The notes beneath the pieces are model-generated. The model ran no database searches. It had not been told where the DNA came from and worked only from the letters and a program-made list of their open reading frames with translations. A DNA stretch of 64,000 nt from Nitrospira defluvii (GTDB lineage: Bacteria > Nitrospirota > Nitrospiria > Nitrospirales > Nitrospiraceae), in assembly GCA_000196815.1 (NCBI GenBank), contig FP929003.1, forward strand, positions 1,449,501 to 1,513,500, in the 5' to 3' direction. Every line of letters begins with the position of its first letter. Position 1 is the first letter of the stretch. Both the position numbers and the translations under genes were made by a program. This document shows, one piece after another, positions 44,715 to 54,120 of this stretch.

Positions 44715-45422
44715 ATGTTCGATCCTCATACCCTGACCATCCTGAGTCTTGGATTCGTGCTGGGGCTGCGTCATGCCCTGGACGCGGATCATCTTGCTGC
44801 GCTCTCCACGGTGCTGGCGGAGCGGCCGACCGTGCAGGCGTCCACCGCTATTGGATTTTTTTGGGGTCTCGGGCACACGCTGATGTTGCTGTGTGTCGGG
44901 GGCCTGCTGTTGGCGTTGAACCTCACGATTCCTGACACTCTTGCCAGTCTGTTCGAGTTTGCCGTCGGGGTGATGTTGGTGGTTCTCGGCCTCTCGCTGG
45001 CACGCCGGATCTACCGGGAGCAATGGCATCTCCATACGCACGAACACGATGGACAACCGCACGTGCATCTACATAGCCATCATTTGAAGCCGGATCACGC
45101 GCACGGACATTGGTACCAGGGATCGCTGCGGCCGCTCTTGATCGGGATGGCTCACGGGCTGGCAGGATCGGCGGCGCTGATGTTGATCGTGCTCTCAACG
45201 GTGACGGGGATCGGCCAAGGCATCGGCTATATCGTGGTGTTCGGCGTCGGATCGATTCTGGGCATGGTCGGTGTCGGGGCGATACTGAGTCTGCCGGTGG
45301 TCTATTCTGTCACAGTCGGCCCGCGCGCCTATTGGATGGTGCAGGGCTTGGCTTGTCTGGCGAGTATCGGCTTGGGATTGTTGATGATGGTCCGGATCGG
45401 GCTGGGCGGCGGCTGGTCCTAA
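44715..45422 (+). CDS. UreH/NiCoT-like nickel or cobalt transporter
   Basis: An inner-membrane transporter of about six helices. LGLRHALDADHLAAL contains the HX4DH motif of NiCoT-type nickel/cobalt transporters, and FFWGLGHTLMLL the second motif. A His-rich cytoplasmic loop (HLHTHEHDGQPHVHLHSHHL, residues about 105-128) would bind transition metals. The second half has LLIGMAHGLAGSAALMLIVL. Metal specificity cannot be read from sequence. Length 235 residues; it stands between moaA and a metallo-beta-lactamase-fold gene. Confidence 0.82.
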   Translation: MFDPHTLTILSLGFVLGLRHALDADHLAALSTVLAERPTVQASTAIGFFWGLGHTLMLLCVGGLLLALNLTIPDTLASLFEFAVGVMLVVLGLSLARRIYREQWHLHTHEHDGQPHVHLHSHHLKPDHAHGHWYQGSLRPLLIGMAHGLAGSAALMLIVLSTVTGIGQGIGYIVVFGVGSILGMVGVGAILSLPVVYSVTVGPRAYWMVQGLACLASIGLGLLMMVRIGLGGGWS

Positions 45423-45612
45423 GTGCCTGCATGATGTGTTCATGACCGCGTCACTCCCGCCCATGTTATGTGAGGTCTTCCCGGAGCGGGCCGTGCAAAT
45501 CTGTGTGCGCCTTTTCGAGAGGTATGCTATTCTGCCGCGCAGTGCGGAGGACTCATCCACAAGCTTCTGAGGGAGCGACGGAGTTCGGGGGACGTTCCGG
45601 GAATCCGGAGCC

Positions 45613-46401
45613 ATGAATGTCCGCGTGCTGGGTTGTCATGGGTCCGGACAGTTGGTTCCGGGAACGAACGGTCCGATCCAGTGCGGTACCTGTGGGTTCC
45701 TGGTCAATGACCGGTTGCTCATGGATGCCGGCACGATCGGGTCGCGCCTCTTCCTCGAAGAGCAGCGGCGAATCCGGGTGGTTCTGCTGACCCACCTGCA
45801 CTTCGACCATATTCGTGAATTGCCGACGCTGGCCGACAACCTGGTCGGTGAGATCGACGAGCCGGTGGTCATCGCGGCTATTCCTGAAGTGTTGGATGGG
45901 CTACGCGCGCATATTTTTAACGGAACGGTGTACCCTGATTTCTTCCGGTTGCCCGATTCCGCCAGGCCGGTGTTCGTCCCGTATGAGTTGCGAGAGGGAC
46001 GAGAGGACCTGCTGTGCGGGATGGGCGTGACGCCGATTCGCGTCAACCATGTCGTGCCGACCGTGGGATTTCTGCTTCGCGAGGGAGCACATACCGTGCT
46101 CTATAGCGGCGATACCTATCAAACGGATGCACTCTGGCAGGTAGCCCAGGACGTAACCGGCTTGCGGGCGGCGTTTATCGAGAGTTCGTTTCCCAATGAG
46201 ATGGAAGAGTTGGCACGTGTGGCGAAACATCTGACTCCGGCGCTGCTGGCACAGGAATTTGCCAAGATGGCGCAGCCGGAGTTGCCGGTCTACGCCTACC
46301 ATCTCAAACCGCGGTTTCGCGAACAGATCCGGCAGGAGCTCGGGCAACTGGGTATTCTTCATTTGACCGCGCTTGAAGAGGGTCAAACCCTTGTACTATA
46401 G
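45613..46401 (+). CDS. Metallo-beta-lactamase-fold hydrolase, class II phosphodiesterase-like
   Basis: The motif VVLLTHLHFDHIRELPTLAD is the HxHxDH zinc site, with further ligands in NHVVPTVGFLL, VLYSGDTYQTDALW and FIESSFPNE. The N-terminus VRVLGCHGSGQLVPGTNGPI, with QCGTCGFLVNDRLLMDAGT, resembles cyclic-nucleotide phosphodiesterases of the MBL superfamily. 262 residues, no signal peptide. The gene ends 10 bp before accD. Substrate uncertain. Confidence 0.8.
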   Translation: MNVRVLGCHGSGQLVPGTNGPIQCGTCGFLVNDRLLMDAGTIGSRLFLEEQRRIRVVLLTHLHFDHIRELPTLADNLVGEIDEPVVIAAIPEVLDGLRAHIFNGTVYPDFFRLPDSARPVFVPYELREGREDLLCGMGVTPIRVNHVVPTVGFLLREGAHTVLYSGDTYQTDALWQVAQDVTGLRAAFIESSFPNEMEELARVAKHLTPALLAQEFAKMAQPELPVYAYHLKPRFREQIRQELGQLGILHLTALEEGQTLVL

Positions 46402-46411
46402 GTGAGCACAG

Positions 46412-47248
46412 ATGGCATGGTTTAAAAAAGGTAAAACCGAGGAGGCAGAGCCCCCCAAACGCTCCAAAGTGGCAGAGGGGATGTGGCTCAAGTGTAATCA
46501 CTGCCGGGAGATCGTGTATCGCAAGGAGGTGGACCGGAACAATAAGGTCTGTCCGAAGTGCGACTATCACTTTCCCATTTCGGTGATTGAACGCATCAAT
46601 CTCCTGGTCGACCTCGGGACCTTCAAAGAGTGGGATGCCGAGCTGGAGCCGCAAGACCCGCTCCAGTTTCAGGATACCCGTACGTATAAAGACCGGACTA
46701 AGGCGCAACAGGAAAAGACCGGCCGTAAAGACGCCATGGTCATCGGCCAGGGGGCGATCAACGGGCGCAAGGTGGCCCTGTGCGTCTTCGATTTCGGGTT
46801 CATGGGCGGCAGTATGGGGTCGGTCGTCGGTGAAAAGATCTGTCGCGCCGTCGATCGGGCATTGGAAGGGCGCATGCCGTTGATCCTCGTGACGGCATCG
46901 GGCGGCGCCCGCATGCAGGAGGGCATCCTGTCGCTCATGCAGATGGCCAAGACGTCCGCAGCGGTCGCGAAGTTGGGAGAGGCGAAGGTGCCGTTCATCT
47001 CCATCTTGGCGGACCCGACGTTCGGCGGAGTGACCGCGAGCATCGCGATGCTGGGAGACGTCATTATTGCCGAGCCGAAGGCTCTGATCGGGTTTGCCGG
47101 TCCGCGCGTCATCGAGCAAACCATCAAACAGCAATTGCCGGATCAGTTTCAGCGGGCCGAGTTCTTACTGGATCACGGCATGATCGACATGATCGTCGAA
47201 CGAAAACAGTTGAAGGAAGCGGTCAGCACCCTGGTCGGCCACTTCTGA
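46412..47248 (+). CDS. accD: Acetyl-CoA carboxylase carboxyltransferase subunit beta (AccD)
   Basis: Transfers carboxyl from biotin to acetyl-CoA, the first step of fatty-acid synthesis, with AccA. The N-terminal zinc finger is [15 protein letters not shown]...[13 protein letters not shown] (four Cys). The catalytic crotonase-like core includes [20 protein letters not shown] and [20 protein letters not shown], then [20 protein letters not shown]. 278 residues, complete. Its TGA is directly at the left end of repeat copy C. AccA is not in the window. Confidence 0.97.
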   Translation: MAWFKKGKTEEAEPPKRSKVAEGMWLKCNHCREIVYRKEVDRNNKVCPKCDYHFPISVIERINLLVDLGTFKEWDAELEPQDPLQFQDTRTYKDRTKAQQEKTGRKDAMVIGQGAINGRKVALCVFDFGFMGGSMGSVVGEKICRAVDRALEGRMPLILVTASGGARMQEGILSLMQMAKTSAAVAKLGEAKVPFISILADPTFGGVTASIAMLGDVIIAEPKALIGFAGPRVIEQTIKQQLPDQFQRAEFLLDHGMIDMIVERKQLKEAVSTLVGHF

Positions 47249-47453
47249 CAGGATGCGGAAAAAGTCTGCCAGCGGCGTTCTCGCCCTGCGTGAAGCGTAT
47301 CGCGTTGCGGGTAAGATCGTATGGCTGCTGGCTGAGAGCAAAGATGCCCATGCTCGATGGCTGGCCATACGATATGAGCCCTATGCCATGGGCCCTTTTC
47401 TGCGGACGAGAGACGAACGACGGACGGTGGGGACGACCTTTTTGCGCATCCTG
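47249..47453. repeat. Dispersed inverted-repeat element, copy C
   Basis: Begins CAGGATGCGGAAAAAGTCTG at the base after the accD stop and ends GACCTTTTTGCGCATCCTG at 47435-47453; the ends are inverted repeats of each other (15 of 19). GCCAGCGGCGTTCTCGCCC next to the left end is shared with copies A and B. The interior carries CGGACGAGAGACGAACGACG, also seen near 36,450. The remaining gap to folC (47454-47550) shows nothing else. Confidence 0.7.
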
Positions 47454-47550
47454 CTGGCATTCCACTTTCAGCATGCTACGTGACCTGATCCGGATGTCTG
47501 GTGCACAGGGGATTTTCCCGCAGTCTTCTAGCGCAGGCGAGTTCTCACGC

Positions 47551-48855
47551 ATGACCACAATGACCTATTCCGCCACCGTCCAATTTCTCTACGGCCTGCA
47601 GCAGCACGGCATCAAGTTGGGATTGGAGACCGTCCGTGCCCTGCTTACCAGGATGGGGGAGCCGCACCGTTGCTATCCGGTGCTTCACATCGGCGGGACG
47701 AACGGGAAAGGTTCTACCGCGGCGATGACTGCGGCCATCTTGCAGGCTGCCGGATATCGAGTGGGGCTCTACACGTCGCCGCATCTGATCGACTTCCGTG
47801 AACGTATTCGTATCAACGGTGCGATGATTCCGGAGGACACTGTCAGTAGACTGGTCGAGACCTTACGGAGTGCCGCTGCGCCCGATCTTGCACCGACGTT
47901 TTTTGAGTTCACGACGGCACTGGCGTTCCAGTATTTTGCGGACTGTCAGGTGGATGTGGCGGTGCTTGAAGTCGGGTTGGGCGGACGGTTCGACGCCACC
48001 AATGTGGTGGAGCCGCTGGCTTGCGCTATTACGACGATCGGCCTGGACCATGAGGCCTATCTCGGGTCCACGCTGGAGGCGATTGCATTCGAGAAGGCGG
48101 GCATTGTGAAACCGGCTGTGCCGGTCGTGCTTGGTCGCATCGAGTCTTTGACTCGCCGGGTGATTGAACAGCGCGCGTCGGAGGTGGCGGCTCCCTTGTA
48201 TTGTTTGGGGCGCGAGTTTCAGTGCGACGGCCCTTCAACGGCTGATTGCCGGTATGTCGGTAGGTCTTCGCACTACGATCATCTCTCCTGCCCGCTCCAG
48301 GGACGGTTTCAACTGGACAATATCGCCTGTTCGCTGGCCTTGATCGAACTCGCCCGCGAGCGCGGGCTCGGTGTGTCTGAGCCGGCGGTGCGGAGCGGAC
48401 TGCAGCATGTCGCATGGGAAGGCCGGCTGGAAATTGTTGCCGAGTCGCCGACGATCATGGTGGATGGGGCCCACAATCCTGCTGCCGCGGCTGTGCTGGC
48501 CGGGTATCTCGCCGATTGGCGGCGTGGCCGGCCCGGAGCGCGGATCAGCCTGATCGTCGGAATGATGCGCGACAAACATCCACGCGAATTCCTTGCGCCG
48601 TTATTGTCCCAGGCCGATACGTTGATCCTGACTCAGGCGGATCTGCCGCGTGCGTCTACCGGCTCGGAATTGCGAACACTTCTGCAAGACTGTGCGCCTA
48701 CCGCCCAGGTGGCGGCCACCCCCGCCGATGCGCTGACTGCTGCGAAGCGATCCGCCGCTCCGTCCGATCTGATTTGTGTCACGGGCTCCTTGATGCTGGT
48801 CGGCGAGATCAAGGCCCTTCTCCGAGGGTGTTCCCTCTCACCTGTTCGTGGTTGA
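47551..48855 (+). CDS. folC: Folylpolyglutamate synthase/dihydrofolate synthase FolC
   Basis: Adds glutamate to dihydropteroate and folates. Motifs: the P-loop HIGGTNGKGSTAAMTAAILQ, YTSPHLIDFRERIRING, VAVLEVGLGGRFDATNVV, TTIGLDHEAYLGSTLEAIAF-EKAGIVK (lysine carbamate region) and ESPTIMVDGAHNPAAAAVLA. I take ATG 47551 (MTTMTYSATVQFLYGL) as start, since the frame further upstream runs through the repeat. 434 residues. It overlaps the start region of lptD; the accD-folC order is common. Confidence 0.95.
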   Translation: MTTMTYSATVQFLYGLQQHGIKLGLETVRALLTRMGEPHRCYPVLHIGGTNGKGSTAAMTAAILQAAGYRVGLYTSPHLIDFRERIRINGAMIPEDTVSRLVETLRSAAAPDLAPTFFEFTTALAFQYFADCQVDVAVLEVGLGGRFDATNVVEPLACAITTIGLDHEAYLGSTLEAIAFEKAGIVKPAVPVVLGRIESLTRRVIEQRASEVAAPLYCLGREFQCDGPSTADCRYVGRSSHYDHLSCPLQGRFQLDNIACSLALIELARERGLGVSEPAVRSGLQHVAWEGRLEIVAESPTIMVDGAHNPAAAAVLAGYLADWRRGRPGARISLIVGMMRDKHPREFLAPLLSQADTLILTQADLPRASTGSELRTLLQDCAPTAQVAATPADALTAAKRSAAPSDLICVTGSLMLVGEIKALLRGCSLSPVRG

Positions 48856-51340
48856 GATGGGGCCAGACCGCTACTCGGCTTCGATACGGCGGCGGGCGAC
48901 GGGTTGTCCGTTCCCGATGATCCTCCTGACTCTTCTCCTCAGTTGGTTGCTGCTGGTCGAATCCGCCTCGGCGCAATCAACGGTGACCACCGCCTCACCC
49001 AGCAACCAGCCTCTCACGGTGACGGCCGAACGCATCGACCATCTGCAGGAGCAGGAGGTATACGAAGCGGACGGGTCGGTGGTGGTGACGCAAGGCTCGT
49101 TTCGACTCACGGCCGATCATGTCACGATCAATTCGCTGCCGGGTACCTTAGTGGCGACCGGGCATGTGCATTTCTTCGACCCGAGTTCCGATCTGAAGTC
49201 GGAGCGGCTGGAGTTGAACGTGAATACCGAAGCCGGAGTCATCGCCCATGGGTCGATGTATATCCGGCCGAGCAACTCGTTTTTTACCGGTCGCAGCATC
49301 CGGAGGCTGTCCGAGGATCACTATCGCATCAAGGAGGGCACGTTCACGAATTGCGACGCCAAAGACGGCGAAGTGCCGGCGTGGCGATTCAAGTTCGACG
49401 ATCTTGATGTGAACACGGGCGAAAGTATCGGGATGAAGCGGGCATGGCTCTGCATGCGGGATACGCCCATCATCCCGGTGCCGACCCTGACCTATCCGCT
49501 CAGCAATCGTCACAGCGGGTTCCTCATTCCCACGCCCGGCTACGACAACCGCTTCGGGCTGCATTACCAGCAGGGGTATTTCTGGGCCATTAACCCCAGC
49601 CAGGACCTGACGATCGCACCTTCGTATTATTCGGATCTCGGGTACGGCAGCGATTTTACCTATCGCTATTATCTGGACCGTCGGTCGAGCGGGCAGTGGT
49701 TTGCCAGCTTTCTGCAGCAGACGAAGCTGCCGAATGTGTCGGGCGTCGATCAGACCGCCTCGGATGAGCGGCGCTTGCGAGGCTTGATCAGCGGCCAGCA
49801 TGTGCAACAGGTCACGGACACACTGCTGGTGCGAGGCCAGGCGTCGTTTGTGTCAGATCGGCAGTATCTCCAACAGTTGAGCAACTCAGGCGCGCAACGG
49901 GCCTCTCCCAGCGGCGAATCCACATTGCTGGCCACGCAACGCCTGCCCTACGGCAGCGCCTATTTTCTGGGCCAGTATCTCCAGCCGTTGAACTCCGGCG
50001 GTCCCGACACGTTCCAGCGCCTCCCGGAGGTCGGCTATGTGTTGCCGAATACGTCGGCGTTCGGGCTGCCGCTGCTCATGAACCTCGACAGTAACTTTGT
50101 GAATTTTTATCGCGAGCAGGGATTCGCGGTGAATCGCATGGATTTTATGCCCGGGGTCACTACCGATGTGATCGATGTCGGGCATGTGATCGGGTTGACG
50201 CCGCATTTTAAGTTCAAGGAAGTCTACTATACGCGCGGCATTCAGGAGGCGAGTCCGCTCCATCGCGAAACGTTCTGGGCGGCCATGGATGCGTCTTCCA
50301 GGCTGAGCCGCCGGTATACCGGGGGGGACGGCGGGAGTTTCCTGCACACAATCGAACCGAGCGTGATGTATGAATACGTGCCAGGGAGTAACCAGTCTCA
50401 GATCGCTCAGATCGATCAAGTCGATGACATCCCGAAGAAAAATCTATTGACCTATTCACTCCGGACCAAGTTGCTTGAACAACAGGTGAACGGCCAATCG
50501 TTCAACTGGCTCGACTTGACCCTGGCGCAGAGTTATCACGTGGGCGGGGTACAGACCCGTGCGCGGGAGTTTACTCCCGGCGTGTTACCGTTCCTGGGAT
50601 CTCTCACGCAGCCCTTGCAGCCGGCGACGGTGGAGGTGCAGGGACGAAAACTGTCCGACTTGTGGCTGCGGGCGGTGATCGGCAATACCGCGCCGGAATT
50701 CTTTCGTCCACCTGGTGTTAACGAAGCGCTCGGAAAGAACGTGACCGGCGGACAGATGTTGCCTCCGACGAATTCCTATCTGACGGTCGATGCCTTTCTC
50801 GATCCGTACCGGGGGACGTTCAGCCAGTGGAATACCGATCTTCGCGTGCAGCAATCCAACTACTGGTACGTGGAGGTCGGGCAACGGTTCAGTCGTGACG
50901 GCAACCGGGTCCGGCGCGGCGATATTTGGAATCCGGTCTCGTTCAATGAAGTCTATGCTCCCACCGAGGAAATCCAGTTCGTCACCGCAGGCGGTGGATT
51001 CCGAACACCCTGGGGCTGGACCGTCGGCGCCAAGGGCTATTACGATGTCAAAGGTGGACGCAGTCCGGAGTATGATGTGGTCGCCCTTTATCAGAATCCG
51101 TGCAAGTGCTGGTCGCTCGGGTTGTACTATCTGCAGTTCCCGGATCGCCAGAGTTACTCCTTCATGCTGAGCATGACGGGCATCGGCTGGACAGAGAACT
51201 TCGGTACGATTGTGGCGCGCACGATTCTGGGTCCATTGCTGGTCGGGGATCGCGGATTACCTTGGGCCGCGCCAGGTGGCCCCTACGGGCGAACCCTGAA
51301 TCCGCTGCCGGTGCAGTCGATGCCGATGGGTCGGTATTGA
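48848..51340 (+). CDS. lptD: LPS-assembly outer-membrane protein LptD
   Basis: Outer-membrane beta-barrel that inserts lipopolysaccharide with LptE. GTG 48848 or ATG 48857 begins about 30 residues before the hydrophobic signal sequence MILLTLLLSWLLLVESASA-Q. The periplasmic OstA-like beta-jellyroll (about 50-200) has LTVTAERIDHLQEQEVYEAD, then GTLVATGHVHFFDPSSDLKS and FFTGRSIRRLSEDHYRIKEG. The rest is a large beta-barrel (for example SGFLIPTPGYDNRFGLHYQQ) ending near the C-terminus. 830 residues. Unpaired Cys pairs typical of E. coli LptD are only partly present, so the disulfide pattern differs. Proof that the cell has a lipopolysaccharide-type outer membrane. Confidence 0.9.
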   Translation: MVEMGPDRYSASIRRRATGCPFPMILLTLLLSWLLLVESASAQSTVTTASPSNQPLTVTAERIDHLQEQEVYEADGSVVVTQGSFRLTADHVTINSLPGTLVATGHVHFFDPSSDLKSERLELNVNTEAGVIAHGSMYIRPSNSFFTGRSIRRLSEDHYRIKEGTFTNCDAKDGEVPAWRFKFDDLDVNTGESIGMKRAWLCMRDTPIIPVPTLTYPLSNRHSGFLIPTPGYDNRFGLHYQQGYFWAINPSQDLTIAPSYYSDLGYGSDFTYRYYLDRRSSGQWFASFLQQTKLPNVSGVDQTASDERRLRGLISGQHVQQVTDTLLVRGQASFVSDRQYLQQLSNSGAQRASPSGESTLLATQRLPYGSAYFLGQYLQPLNSGGPDTFQRLPEVGYVLPNTSAFGLPLLMNLDSNFVNFYREQGFAVNRMDFMPGVTTDVIDVGHVIGLTPHFKFKEVYYTRGIQEASPLHRETFWAAMDASSRLSRRYTGGDGGSFLHTIEPSVMYEYVPGSNQSQIAQIDQVDDIPKKNLLTYSLRTKLLEQQVNGQSFNWLDLTLAQSYHVGGVQTRAREFTPGVLPFLGSLTQPLQPATVEVQGRKLSDLWLRAVIGNTAPEFFRPPGVNEALGKNVTGGQMLPPTNSYLTVDAFLDPYRGTFSQWNTDLRVQQSNYWYVEVGQRFSRDGNRVRRGDIWNPVSFNEVYAPTEEIQFVTAGGGFRTPWGWTVGAKGYYDVKGGRSPEYDVVALYQNPCKCWSLGLYYLQFPDRQSYSFMLSMTGIGWTENFGTIVARTILGPLLVGDRGLPWAAPGGPYGRTLNPLPVQSMPMGRY

Positions 51341-51418
51341 GCCGCGAACGCTCGCCTGACGGGTTGAGATTGAGCGGCCAGGAACGCGATGCGGAGACGG
51401 TGAGGGAGGCGCATCCTC

Positions 51419-51952
51419 GTGCGACGACACCAGCTCTTCCTGTTGGTCGGATTGTGCTTGTGGGTTGCGGTTCAGGGCGCGGTTCCGGCTCAGCTGGCCG
51501 CGGCGGAGCAGCCATCGCATCTTCAGCGTGCGGCGGTGTTTCTCAAGGCCGCTGACTACCGTCAGGCGGTAGAGGCCTGTCAGGCGGCGGTTCGGGAGAC
51601 CCCCTCGGCTCGAACCTATGTCTTTCTTACGTATGTGTATCACGCGCTCGATGGCTACCTTGAACACCTGGCGACCACCGATCAATGGGTTCGCGTGGAA
51701 CAGCTCTACCTGAATCTCGCGACGGGACGGAGTGAAGATTTGATTGATCCGCCGGATGTGCTTGCGCGGATCGCAAAAGAAGTGATCCAGCAGGCGGTGC
51801 AGCGACAGTCTGACGTCACTGCGGCGATGGCGGCTCGCCTGGATGAGGCCCTCGTGAAGCAGCTCTGGCAGGAGCAGGATGCGTGGCGACGCGCCAGGCC
51901 GACGGACTGGTGGTCGGGTGCGCCGGCTGAGTGGCACTGGGACAGGCCGTGA
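51419..51952 (+). CDS. Secreted helical protein, possible TPR-like
   Basis: GTG 51419 (GGGAGG about 9 bases upstream) opens a frame with a signal peptide (RRHQLFLLVGLCLWVAVQGA-VPAQLAAA), then helices HLQRAAVFLKAADYRQAVEA and CQAAVRETPSARTYVFLTYV that look like tetratricopeptide units. The rest is helical and acidic-polar, ending in Trp-rich WWSGAPAEWHWDRP. 177 residues. Not recognised as a family; it lies between lptD and trxA. Confidence 0.65.
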   Translation: MRRHQLFLLVGLCLWVAVQGAVPAQLAAAEQPSHLQRAAVFLKAADYRQAVEACQAAVRETPSARTYVFLTYVYHALDGYLEHLATTDQWVRVEQLYLNLATGRSEDLIDPPDVLARIAKEVIQQAVQRQSDVTAAMAARLDEALVKQLWQEQDAWRRARPTDWWSGAPAEWHWDRP

Positions 51953-52056
51953 TTTGACTCTCTGCAAAACCGTGTTATAGGATGACGAACGGTGTGTGGA
52001 ACCGCTTCAACACATCGAAAAGCGATGACATGGCAGGTCGAGCGAAGGAGGACACT

Positions 52057-52404
52057 GTGGCAGGCGATGCGTTGAAGGCGACTGATGCGACGTGGGATGA
52101 GGATGTCATGAAGGCATCCGAATTAGTGATGGTGGATTTTTGGGCGGTCTGGTGCGGGCCTTGTCAGATGGTCGCGCCGATCGTCGATGAATTAGCAACA
52201 GAATATGCGGGCAAGGTCAAGGTCCGTAAGCTCAATACCGATGAGAACCCGGAAATCGCCGGTCGCTATCAGGTGATGAGCATTCCGACCATTCTCTTTT
52301 TCAAGAACGGTCAAGCGGTCGAGCGGCTGGTGGGGGCGCGCCCGAAGCGCCAGTTCAAAGAAATCATCGATTCGCTTCTCGCACAACATTCCGGCGCTGC
52401 CTAG
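52057..52404 (+). CDS. trxA: Thioredoxin TrxA
   Basis: GTG 52057 with GAAGGAGG five bases upstream gives 115 residues, as expected; the longer frame from 51982 lacks a ribosome-binding site. VMVDFWAVWCGPCQMVAPIV has the redox WCGPC active site and YQVMSIPTILFFKNGQAV the cis-Pro loop, both intact. A cytosolic disulfide reductase. It is followed after 18 bp by recN. Confidence 0.95.
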   Translation: MAGDALKATDATWDEDVMKASELVMVDFWAVWCGPCQMVAPIVDELATEYAGKVKVRKLNTDENPEIAGRYQVMSIPTILFFKNGQAVERLVGARPKRQFKEIIDSLLAQHSGAA

Positions 52405-52422
52405 CGCCTGATCCTCAGCGGC

Positions 52423-54120
52423 ATGCTGACCGAGCTGCGCATCTCGAATTTCGGCGTGATCGAGCAGCTGGCTGTCCGTTTCGGCTCCGGCTTCATCGTG
52501 TTTACCGGTGAAACCGGAGCCGGCAAATCTCTCCTCATCGATGCGGTGACTCTCCTGGTCGGGGGGCGTGCCTCGACCGATCAGATCCGTGCCCAATCCG
52601 ATGAAGCCGATCTCGAAGCGGCGTTTGTGTTGCCGTCCGACCATCCCATTCTCCATCTGCTCCGGACCAAGGAATTCGCCCGTCCGGGTGAAACGGACAT
52701 TGTCATCCGTCGGGTGATTTCCAGGACGGGGCGCAACCGGACCTATCTCAACGGCAATCTCTGTCCGGTTCATCTTCTGGAAGAACTGGGCGGCGCGTTG
52801 GTGGATGTACATGGTCAGCACGAGCAACAGTCGCTGTTGTCTTCCGGGGCTCAGCTGGAGGCCTTGGATGCCTTCGGCCGACTTCATGCGCTTCGTCAGG
52901 ACTACCAGGCCGCGTATCGGTCGTGGCAGGAGCGGGTGGCTGAACGTGAGACGCTGACTGCGCACATCGCCCAACGCCGGGAGCGAGAGGATCTGCTGCG
53001 ATTTCAATTTCAGGAAATCTCCGATGCCGCAGTGGAGGCGGGGGAGGACGCCCGACTTGAACAGGAACGTCCGCGCCTGATGCATAGTCAACAACTAGGG
53101 GACCTTTCCGACCAACTCCACGAATTGCTGTACGCGGGTGATCAGGGTGTGCTGAGCCTGCTGGCTTCGGCGCGAAAACTGCTCGCGAAGATGGTGTCGA
53201 TCGATCGGACGGCCGTCGAATGGACGCGGGTGGTAGAGGACGCCATCGTTCCGCTGAGGGACCTGGCCGACCAGATCCGGCATTATCGTGATCAAGTCGA
53301 AGCCAACCCGGCACGATTGATGGAAATCGAGCAGCGCCTGGATCGGTTGCATCGGCTGAGCAAGAAATACGGCGGGTCGTTGGATGCCATGCTGGTGTTG
53401 CAGGATTCTTTACGCGTTCAGCTGGCTCAATTGGACACAGCGGAAACCAGGCTGCAGGATCTGGCCTCTGCCGTAGAGGATGCCGCGCGTCGCGTGGCTG
53501 AACTCGCCGGGCGCCTTTCCCGCAAGCGAATCGAGGCGGCCAAGAAACTCACGACGCAGGTGACGAAAGAGTTGAACGCGCTCCGGATGGAGCGAACCCG
53601 CTTCGCGGTGGAGGTGCTTCCGCTGCCCGGCGAGGCGTCCTACGGCCAGATGGGGCACGATGCTGTGGAGTTCGTGTTTTCGGCCAATCCTGGTGAACCA
53701 CTCAAGCCGCTTGCCAAAGTGGCTTCCGGGGGTGAGCTCTCCCGTGTCATGTTGGCGTTGAAAACCATTTTGGCCGAGAGCGATCGAGTTCCTGTGCTGA
53801 TTTTTGACGAAGTCGATGCCGGCGTCGGCGGGGCCGTGGCTGAGGTGATGGGGACACGTCTCCGGGATCTCAGTCGGCACCACCAGGTGCTCTGTGTGAC
53901 GCATCTCCCGCAGGTCGGGTCCCAAGCTCATGCGCATTACCTGGTTGAAAAGCAGGTGCGCCAGCAGCGCACCATGACGCAAGTCCGGTTGTTGACGGAG
54001 CGCGAACGTGAAGAGGAAGTGGCGCGGATGTTAGCCGGGGTCACGGTGACCGACCGTGCGCGCGCGGCGGCGGCTGAAATGATCGGCGGCGCGAAGGAAC
54101 GACGGGCGCGACCGGACTAG
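52423..54120 (+). CDS. recN: DNA repair protein RecN
   Basis: SMC-like ATPase of double-strand-break repair. The Walker A is VFTGETGAGKSLLIDAVTLL (residues about 27-40); a coiled-coil middle (about 160-380) includes ERVAERETLTAHIAQRRERE; the ABC signature is VASGGELSRVMLALKTILAE and Walker B PVLIFDEVDAGVGGAVAEVM, and H-loop CVTHLPQVGSQAHAHY. 565 residues, full length. Its end overlaps the convergent HD response-regulator gene by 4 bp. Confidence 0.96.
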   Translation: MLTELRISNFGVIEQLAVRFGSGFIVFTGETGAGKSLLIDAVTLLVGGRASTDQIRAQSDEADLEAAFVLPSDHPILHLLRTKEFARPGETDIVIRRVISRTGRNRTYLNGNLCPVHLLEELGGALVDVHGQHEQQSLLSSGAQLEALDAFGRLHALRQDYQAAYRSWQERVAERETLTAHIAQRREREDLLRFQFQEISDAAVEAGEDARLEQERPRLMHSQQLGDLSDQLHELLYAGDQGVLSLLASARKLLAKMVSIDRTAVEWTRVVEDAIVPLRDLADQIRHYRDQVEANPARLMEIEQRLDRLHRLSKKYGGSLDAMLVLQDSLRVQLAQLDTAETRLQDLASAVEDAARRVAELAGRLSRKRIEAAKKLTTQVTKELNALRMERTRFAVEVLPLPGEASYGQMGHDAVEFVFSANPGEPLKPLAKVASGGELSRVMLALKTILAESDRVPVLIFDEVDAGVGGAVAEVMGTRLRDLSRHHQVLCVTHLPQVGSQAHAHYLVEKQVRQQRTMTQVRLLTEREREEEVARMLAGVTVTDRARAAAAEMIGGAKERRARPD

